Of a stretch of DNA of 27,570 nt, positions 22,985-27,570 are shown one piece after another. The stretch's first letter is position 1; the number at the start of each line of letters is the position of its first letter. Source of the stretch: a virus; IMG/VR virus record IMGVR_UViG_3300041809_000180, positions 1 through 27,570 of that record; one strand, given 5' to 3'. The notes beneath the pieces are model-generated. The model was not told the origin of the DNA, made no database searches, and saw only the letters and a list, made by a program, of their open reading frames with translations. The translations under genes were made by a program, and so were the position numbers.

Positions 22985-24112
22985 GTGAAACTGGTTGCCG
23001 TCGCCAAGTTGCTCCCAACGCCCGAGCAGTCCGCCGCTTTGCTGGCGACGCTCGAGCGCGTGAATGAGGCATGTGCGTGGCTGGCGGAACGAGCTTTCGA
23101 GCTGAAGTCGGCCGACAAGCTCCGACTCCAGGGACTCTACTACCGCGACCTGCGTGAGAAGTTTGGGTTGTCCTCGCAGATGGCGGTGCGGGCGATCTCC
23201 AAGGTGGTCGAGGCGTACAAGCGTGACCGCATCCGCAAGCCCAACTTCAAGCCCCATGGGGCCATCGCCTACGACCAGCGGATCATGAGTTTCAAGGCGA
23301 TGGACCGCGTTTCGCTCTTGACTATCTCGGGCCGCATCCTCGTGACCTACGTCGCCGGCTCTTACCACCGAGCGCGACTCGAAGGCGTGCGGGGACAGTC
23401 CGACCTCGTCTTGCGCAAGGGCAAGTGGTTCCTTTACGTGACCGTCGATGTCCCCGACGGTTCGCCCATCGACCCAGAGGGCTGGCTGGGCGTCGACCTC
23501 GGGATCAGAAACCTCGCAGTCGACTCGGACGGCGAGGCTCACAGCGGCGCAGCCGTCGAGGCTACGCGCCAGCGCCATCAACGTCTTCGCAACATGCTCC
23601 AACCCGTCGGCACCAAATCGGCGAAACGTCACCTTAAGAAACTCTCGGGCAAGGAGGCCCGCTTCCGTTCCCACACCAACCACGTGATCTCGAAGCACAT
23701 CGTCGCCAAGGCCAAAGGCACCGGGCGCGGCATCGCCGTCGAAGACTTGACGGGCATCCGCGAGCGGGCAACGGTCAGGAGAAGCCAGCGGGCGATGCAC
23801 TCGGGATGGGCGTTCTTTCAGTTGCGTGCGTTCCTCAGCTACAAGGCCGCCATCGCTGGCGTCAAGCTTGTGGCCGTGGACCCGCGCAACACTTCTCGGA
23901 CTTGCCCCGCGTGCGGCTACATCGACAAGGCCAACCGCAAAAGCCAGTCCGAGTTTGCTTGCAAGTCGTGCGACTTCGTCGACCATGCCGACCACGTCGG
24001 TGCGGTCAACATCGCACGCAGGGCGACCGTAAGTGCGCCTATCGTCTCGGGCTATCGTGGCGGAAAGCACTGCTTGTCCGGTCCTGCTCAGGGGCAAAGC
24101 TGCCTGCTTTAG
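22985..24112 (+). CDS. tnpB: TnpB RNA-guided nuclease (IS200/IS605 OrfB family)
   Basis: The product is 375 aa, a normal length, from GTG 22985; the ribosome site is weak. The N-terminal helical region (1-110) is followed by a beta region and a RuvC-like nuclease. Catalytic residues are visible as Asp171 in GVDLGIRNLAVD, Glu253 in IAVEDLTGI, and Asp336 in the DHADHVGAVNIA segment. Between them is the zinc ribbon C307-x2-C310 with C326-x2-C329. TnpB proteins use an RNA made from the element's right end to cut DNA next to a short motif. All key residues are present, so an active nuclease is plausible. The stop codon lies in the loop and stem of the right-end hairpin. Base composition differs strongly from the surrounding phage genes, which points to transfer from another genome. 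Confidence 0.93.
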   Translation: MKLVAVAKLLPTPEQSAALLATLERVNEACAWLAERAFELKSADKLRLQGLYYRDLREKFGLSSQMAVRAISKVVEAYKRDRIRKPNFKPHGAIAYDQRIMSFKAMDRVSLLTISGRILVTYVAGSYHRARLEGVRGQSDLVLRKGKWFLYVTVDVPDGSPIDPEGWLGVDLGIRNLAVDSDGEAHSGAAVEATRQRHQRLRNMLQPVGTKSAKRHLKKLSGKEARFRSHTNHVISKHIVAKAKGTGRGIAVEDLTGIRERATVRRSQRAMHSGWAFFQLRAFLSYKAAIAGVKLVAVDPRNTSRTCPACGYIDKANRKSQSEFACKSCDFVDHADHVGAVNIARRATVSAPIVSGYRGGKHCLSGPAQGQSCLL

Positions 24113-24119
24113 CTGGCAG
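24097..24119 (+). ncRNA. Right-end hairpin, probable 3' scaffold of TnpB guide RNA
   Basis: CTGCCTGC (24100-24107), loop TTTA, GCTGGCAG (24112-24119) form 8 pairs with one T-T mismatch at the very end of tnpB. The guide RNA of TnpB elements overlaps the 3' end of the gene and finishes at the element's edge. The bases from about 24120 on, in the adjoining phage gene, would then be the guide. The 5' limit of the RNA cannot be seen. Confidence 0.55.
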
Positions 24120-24124
24120 TCCAT

Positions 24125-24532
24125 TTACTGGTTGTCGAAGTCTTCATCTAGCTTGGGTTTAGTCTGAGGCTGATGAACTTCGGCTTTCTTAGTAGTACCA
24201 CTGGCGGCAAGGTGATAGGCCATATTATCTAGAATGGCTATTTCTTCTTTGCTTAGCTTCTTCAGATCTTTTGCACCGATCAAAAGTTCTGTAGCTAGTA
24301 TCCTCTCATTTGGGCCCAACCTCTCATCGTCCATCATTTCAGCTAGAGCATTCTCATCCTGGCCATAAAGCTGCTCAAACAAGGTGGGAGCTAAAGAGGT
24401 GGCAGCAGGTGACTCCAGCTCCTCGGGTGATCGAGGAACCGGAGCCATAGCTGCTAGGTACTGTTCAGTAGAGCCAAACAGCGGGCACTTCTGCCAGCCG
24501 TGACCTTGTTGCTCACACAGGAGACACTTCAT
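24125..24532 (-). CDS. Small protein with CCHC zinc knuckle
   Basis: The product is about 135 aa from ATG 24532; GTG 24535 directly upstream is an alternative, and no clear ribosome site decides. Near the N-terminus C-L-L-C-E-Q-Q-G-H-G-W-Q-K-C is an exact CX2CX4HX4C zinc knuckle, a motif that binds single-stranded nucleic acid in other proteins. A Pro/Ser linker, helical segments (TLFEQLYGQDENALAEMM; ATELLIGAKDLKKLSKEEIAILDNM) and an acidic tail DEDFDNQ follow. It is the last gene of the minus-strand set. Its stop codon lies within a few bases of the TnpB element's right edge, so the C-terminus may have been altered by the insertion. Function unknown; a nucleic-acid role is a guess from the motif. 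Confidence 0.68.
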   Translation of the reverse strand: MKCLLCEQQGHGWQKCPLFGSTEQYLAAMAPVPRSPEELESPAATSLAPTLFEQLYGQDENALAEMMDDERLGPNERILATELLIGAKDLKKLSKEEIAILDNMAYHLAASGTTKKAEVHQPQTKPKLDEDFDNQ

Positions 24533-24544
24533 CACTGAAGTGTA

Positions 24545-24775
24545 TCATGTCATTGCGTGTGAGGAGGACCGACAATGTAGTGGGCACTCTTCGTTGTTCA
24601 TATCTCCGACTTCCCTGTCACACACACAGTCACCGTGTATCGGACACCAAGATGCTGAGATTCCTGTGCACGTGGGTAGGTCTAGAAATTGTCTACAGTT
24701 ACATGGCTTTTGAGACGGACCACCATCTGGAGCAAGCTGAAGTACGTCACAATGTTCAAGGTGTTCTGCAATCAT
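24545..24775 (-). CDS. Small Cys/His-rich putative zinc protein
   Basis: The product is 76 aa. GAGGAGA lies just before ATG 24775, overlapping the stop region of the upstream gene. The C-terminal half contains CPIHGDCVCDREVGDMNNEE and then CPLHC, a compact pattern (C-P-I-H-G-D-C-x-C ... C-P-L-H) that I have seen in small phage and actinobacterial proteins of unknown function. The N-terminal part has C-N-C and more Cys/His residues. It probably binds one or two zinc ions. It lies in the minus-strand operon, 9 nt after the gene upstream and 13 nt before the next. Confidence 0.66.
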   Translation of the reverse strand: MIAEHLEHCDVLQLAPDGGPSQKPCNCRQFLDLPTCTGISASWCPIHGDCVCDREVGDMNNEECPLHCRSSSHAMT

Positions 24776-24783
24776 AGTTCTCC

Positions 24784-25032
24784 TCAGTCGTCTGGGTCGA
24801 TCTTTAGACCTATTGCACGCTTCTCACAATAGCTGATGATGAGAGCTCGGATAAGCCGTTGTACAGTCAGCTTATCCTTTTTCCCTTCACGCTTTAGTCT
24901 GATATTCAGCCTGGTTACCTCAGTACCAAGGAACTGCTTTATGTCCTTTGGTAGATTTATGCGCAGATCATCAAGAATACTCTCCTTGATGGCTGTGTCA
25001 TCATCCGGTTGAACATGCGTTTTCCTCGGCAT
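24784..25032 (-). CDS. Small basic/acidic helical protein, possible DNA-binding
   Basis: ATG 25032 is preferred; TTG 25044 is also possible. The gene overlaps the 3' end of the upstream gene by about 30 nt, indicating coupling. The product is 82 aa. It has LDDLRINLPKDIKQFLGTEVTRLNIRLKREGKKDKLTVQ-type helices, with a C-terminal segment LIRALIISYCEKRAIGL. Composition and size suggest a ribbon-helix-helix or other small regulator, but no motif is firm. The function is unknown. Confidence 0.55.
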   Translation of the reverse strand: MPRKTHVQPDDDTAIKESILDDLRINLPKDIKQFLGTEVTRLNIRLKREGKKDKLTVQRLIRALIISYCEKRAIGLKIDPDD

Positions 25033-25576
25033 CGGCAATCTCAACTACATTGGATACTACCATGAATGGCCGTCTACCTTCGTAGATCAACAACCACACC
25101 TGCTCTCTACCATCCACAGATGTTCCACCTAGGTAAACACTATACTTCATGTCTCTTTTTCCAACTATGTCTTGAGCCAGTTGTAAATACTCTGGTCGGT
25201 AATAGGCTCTTTTCTTTTCGACCTTTTTAGACCAGCCTCTGGTGTACTCAAAAACTACCCCAAGAGTTGTCACTAAAGGCATTCTGTCTGCCTTTACGAT
25301 CTTGCTGATGTCTGGTACGACAGCATTAAACCACCCAGACTCAAATCTCTCCATCTCTATTTGTTCCAGACCATCAGTTATCAGTTTGTCCAGTTTCACT
25401 GAGTCGTGATCTATGTCCTCATTTGGCCATGCCATGACACAGGTTCTACATACCACTACCCAATTGTCTAGTATGTCTCTAGTGGCCCATAGATCTGTTT
25501 TCAATCCTGATGCTACAAGTGTAGCAAGGGTGACTTTTCGTATCTTGCTTATTAACAGATCGTTTAACAGGTTCAA
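25001..25576 (-). CDS. Unrecognised phage protein
   Basis: Two starts are possible. TTG 25576 overlaps the upstream stop (TTGA) and has GAGGGGG upstream, giving 191 aa. ATG 25618 lies inside the upstream gene without a ribosome site and gives 205 aa. The first is preferred. The protein is mixed alpha/beta, with WVVVCRTCVMAWPNED, GLEQIEMERFESGWFNAVV and KKRAYYRPEYLQLAQDIVG, and a C-terminal beta segment YSVYLGGTSVDGREQVWLL. A single CRTC could be half of a zinc site. The gene lies in the middle of the minus-strand set. I see no family and give no function. Confidence 0.6.
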   Translation of the reverse strand: MNLLNDLLISKIRKVTLATLVASGLKTDLWATRDILDNWVVVCRTCVMAWPNEDIDHDSVKLDKLITDGLEQIEMERFESGWFNAVVPDISKIVKADRMPLVTTLGVVFEYTRGWSKKVEKKRAYYRPEYLQLAQDIVGKRDMKYSVYLGGTSVDGREQVWLLIYEGRRPFMVVSNVVEIADAEENACSTG

Positions 25577-26178
25577 TTGGCAGCCCCCTCTATTCCGAAG
25601 GCATACCTTCTCAACCATTCGATGATCTTGGCTTTGTCGATACCATGCTCAAGGCAGCTGAATTCTATATCTTTAGCTTCAGCTACCTTATGAGCCACGG
25701 CATGTAAAATCTCTACATCCACGTCTTCCATGTTGTTTGCTGTCAATATGCTGGCTCTTCCTTCAGCTACAGCTTTATTCAAACCTTCTTCATGGGCAGC
25801 AGACATGTCTTTGCCTTCTTCAATGTCATTAGTTAGTTGGTTCATGTGAATGATGGCATTCCTCATGCTTAACAGGTCTTTCAGGTACAAGGTCAACTTA
25901 CCGTCTTCCATGATCTTGTCGTGCATGTTGATTACCAGAATCTTTAGATCTCTCAGGGATGCCTTTAACATGCTCATAAACGGCATGTCTGGGTTGGTAG
26001 GCATAGCTCTTAGCTTGGCTATACTGAGTATGCCTCTATCAGTCATCATCTCTTTGATCTTGTCTAAGACGTCAAAAGATGGTGCTCTTTTTTCCACTGT
26101 TCTTATGGTTATCGGTAGAGGCAGTGTTACCACTACTTCATACTCTTCCATGTCATCGTCGTTAGAATCTTCAGTCAT
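25573..26178 (-). CDS. Unrecognised helical acidic phage protein
   Basis: The product is 201 aa from ATG 26178, with AAAGGAG 6 nt upstream. It has an acidic N-terminus (MTEDSNDDDMEEYEV) followed by a beta strand VVVTLPLPITIRTV. The rest is long helices: KIKEMMTDRG, MLKASLRDLKILVINMHDKI, LLSMRNAIIHMNQLTNDIEEG and VEILHAVAHKVAEAKDIEF. No enzyme motif is visible. It starts 16 nt after the adenylosuccinate synthetase-like gene, so they are probably cotranscribed. The function is unknown. Confidence 0.65.
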   Translation of the reverse strand: MTEDSNDDDMEEYEVVVTLPLPITIRTVEKRAPSFDVLDKIKEMMTDRGILSIAKLRAMPTNPDMPFMSMLKASLRDLKILVINMHDKIMEDGKLTLYLKDLLSMRNAIIHMNQLTNDIEEGKDMSAAHEEGLNKAVAEGRASILTANNMEDVDVEILHAVAHKVAEAKDIEFSCLEHGIDKAKIIEWLRRYAFGIEGAAN

Positions 26179-26194
26179 CAGTGCTCCTTTACAG

Positions 26195-27556
26195 TCACAG
26201 AATACTGATCTTATTCTTGGCTGTTGATCCTGTGGATTTTATCACTACAGGAACCTCTGCATAGCTTTCTATGCGTCTGACTACATTATGCTCATCAGAG
26301 CTGCTTTCCTCATAGCCAGGTTTTGCATCAAAAAGCATGTTAGTCCTGATATCTCCTTCTGCCCACAATAGTTTTTCTGCATCTAGTCTGCGTTCGTTAG
26401 TAATGGTGTCTATGTTTGGGTAGTACATACTGCATTCTTTCCACGTTGGTACCCATCCATGTAGTTTATCTAGATGGGTTACTGCCAAAGCACTAATCGG
26501 AAAGTTACTAACTCTACAGGCCTGCATGGCATACCTGTTGAGCACGTGATCAAAATACCCTATTCGTAGATTCCCCTGCCACTGATTGAATAGGTTGAAA
26601 TCTCCTCGCACGGTCTCCGCAAGACTCTTATCTTCAGTTGGGAAGGGCCCTGCTCCATGCCTAGTTGGGAAGGCTCGGACCACACCAATGGTAGTGATGG
26701 AGCCGTCTCCTGGATGTAGGCCATACTTGTCATGTATTTGAGAGCCAGTGGTATTGGACCAGGTGTAGTAGGGAGGGAATCCCCACTTCTCATCCAGAAG
26801 CACGCCTTGTGCACCCTCGAAGATCGGGGTTTTTGCTTCTGATACTATTCCCTTATCCCAATGACCGACTAGTCGTAGCTGTTTTCCGATCTCTAGGAAC
26901 ATCTTAGAGATCACATCTACGTTCTCTTTGTCCTTTATCAATGAGTACCATTTGGTCCACAACAGGTCTGACTCGCTGTGGTGGTCAAAGGCAGGTTTGA
27001 TCAGTTCATCAGCCTGTATGAGTAACCACTCTCTAATTTCTTCCAGTTGGTTAGTGCATGGATGGCGAAGGTTCCACGCAATCATGGTTCCATACTTGGC
27101 ATTTGGATTTGGACTGATCGATTGAGCTATTGTTTCTCCATAGCCTATACCACAGCTTCCATGAGCGTCTTTACCACGGCTGAGCTCCTTCAAGCAGTTG
27201 AGGGCTTGATGGTATGGCGTGATTACCAGGCACCTCTCATCTATGAACAGGCGACTAAGGGCATCTGGTACGCCTATTTGCCTCAGATGAGCTGCTTCTT
27301 TCTGTAGACCTAGTGGATGGATTGCTACGTCTGCGGTCAGAAGGGTCCTGACACCCTCAACGAAGGTGCCAGAACCAAACTGAGAGAAGCAGTGATGGCG
27401 TCCATCAGGCGTAACAACATTGTGTCCTGCTTGTGCGCCTCCATTGAAGCGAACGACTAGATTAGATCCAGTCTTACGGGCTAGGTAATCTACTATCGTT
27501 CCTTTTCCAGAGTCGCCGAAACCAAGATCAATTACTGCATACGCCTGATGTGTCAT
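26195..27556 (-). CDS. Adenylosuccinate synthetase-like enzyme (divergent PurA family)
   Basis: The product is 453 aa from ATG 27556, with AAAGGAA 5 nt upstream. Adenylosuccinate synthetase uses GTP to join IMP and aspartate. The family landmarks are present: P-loop-like DLGFGDSGKG with Asp15 in the catalytic position; RFNGGAQAGHN with His45; IFEGAQGVLLDE at 246-256; WSNTTG; TRHGAGPFPTE at 298-308; LTHLDKLHG; and a C-terminal GTP-base segment STGSTAKNK. It differs from housekeeping PurA (GDEGKGK, GGNNAGHT) and resembles a divergent branch known, from memory, in actinobacteria and phages. Diaminopurine-type PurZ enzymes usually replace the catalytic Asp with Ser; here Asp is kept. Phages carry such genes to adjust purine nucleotides. 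Which nucleotide it uses cannot be settled from sequence. Confidence 0.85.
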   Translation of the reverse strand: MTHQAYAVIDLGFGDSGKGTIVDYLARKTGSNLVVRFNGGAQAGHNVVTPDGRHHCFSQFGSGTFVEGVRTLLTADVAIHPLGLQKEAAHLRQIGVPDALSRLFIDERCLVITPYHQALNCLKELSRGKDAHGSCGIGYGETIAQSISPNPNAKYGTMIAWNLRHPCTNQLEEIREWLLIQADELIKPAFDHHSESDLLWTKWYSLIKDKENVDVISKMFLEIGKQLRLVGHWDKGIVSEAKTPIFEGAQGVLLDEKWGFPPYYTWSNTTGSQIHDKYGLHPGDGSITTIGVVRAFPTRHGAGPFPTEDKSLAETVRGDFNLFNQWQGNLRIGYFDHVLNRYAMQACRVSNFPISALAVTHLDKLHGWVPTWKECSMYYPNIDTITNERRLDAEKLLWAEGDIRTNMLFDAKPGYEESSSDEHNVVRRIESYAEVPVVIKSTGSTAKNKISIL

Positions 27557-27570
27557 GTTGTTCCTTTGTT

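Larger units (their letters stand above)
22884..24120 (+). mobile_element. IS200/IS605-type element, TnpB only (boundaries approximate)
   Basis: A block distinctly richer in G+C than the phage DNA on both sides carries one TnpB gene and no TnpA transposase. Related hairpins lie at both ends: AAGCCGCCCCCTTTAG (22903-22918) and AAGCTGCCTGCTTTAG (24097-24112) match at 13 of 16 positions, with changes that keep the stems paired. TTCAC directly precedes the left hairpin. The right edge lies somewhere between 24119 and 24128. Without TnpA it would need a helper for movement. It sits in the convergent zone, a neutral place for insertion. Confidence 0.72.

Noticed and set aside
22883-24124. 413-residue open frame on the minus strand opposite tnpB
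   Set aside because: It is antisense to a clear TnpB with all catalytic residues. High GC produces long antisense frames, and no protein motif is visible.
26195-27556. Z-genome (diaminopurine) enzyme PurZ
   Set aside because: The catalytic Asp typical of PurA is present, and no partner genes of that pathway are in the window; kept only as a question to test.

Overview
This window looks like part of the genome of a large contractile-tailed dsDNA phage (a myovirus, probably an uncultured or distant lineage). The support is a dense run of plus-strand virion genes with short gaps, strong Shine-Dalgarno sites and overlapping stop/start codons. The run includes a recognisable HK97-type major capsid protein, a tail sheath protein and a tail tube protein. 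The host cannot be named from the sequence. Base composition is moderate, except for one clearly GC-richer insertion.

Layout. (1) 1-6281, head module: the 3' part of an intein-interrupted head gene, core or scaffold-like low-complexity proteins, a small beta-rich decoration-like protein and the major capsid protein, closed by a strong terminator at 6315-6356. (2) 6370-15710, neck and virion-associated module: small connector-like proteins, glycine-zipper proteins, a putative virion zinc metallopeptidase with HEFGH, and two short paralogue-like peptides. A free-standing HNH endonuclease gene is inserted here. (3) 15720-22391, tail module: a very large sheath protein carrying four extra beta modules, a second HNH endonuclease gene, the tail tube protein and a DUF5661-like virion protein, followed by a terminator. 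(4) 22484-22884, a non-coding stretch rich in stem-loops at the point where the two transcription directions converge. (5) About 22884-24120, a GC-rich TnpB element of IS200/IS605 type without TnpA, flanked by homologous hairpins. (6) 24125-27556, minus-strand genes: an adenylosuccinate synthetase-like enzyme at the upstream end, then unrecognised genes and two small Cys/His zinc-motif proteins.

How it works together. Regions 1-3 form the late virion-assembly programme. Three selfish-element types sit inside or beside it: an intein with a LAGLIDADG-like domain, two HNH endonuclease cassettes and TnpB. The two HNH genes encode different proteins but share the same leader architecture (GTATAAG, 10 nt, GGAG, 8 nt, ATG) and a 16-nt identical terminator sequence. 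They therefore look like autonomous expression cassettes built to one pattern. The minus-strand block seems to be a separate, probably metabolic or early, operon that runs convergently towards the tail genes. The most distinctive points are these HNH cassettes, the stem-loop array next to TnpB, the start-codon hairpin at 20825-20843, the metallopeptidase in the virion cluster and the modular sheath.
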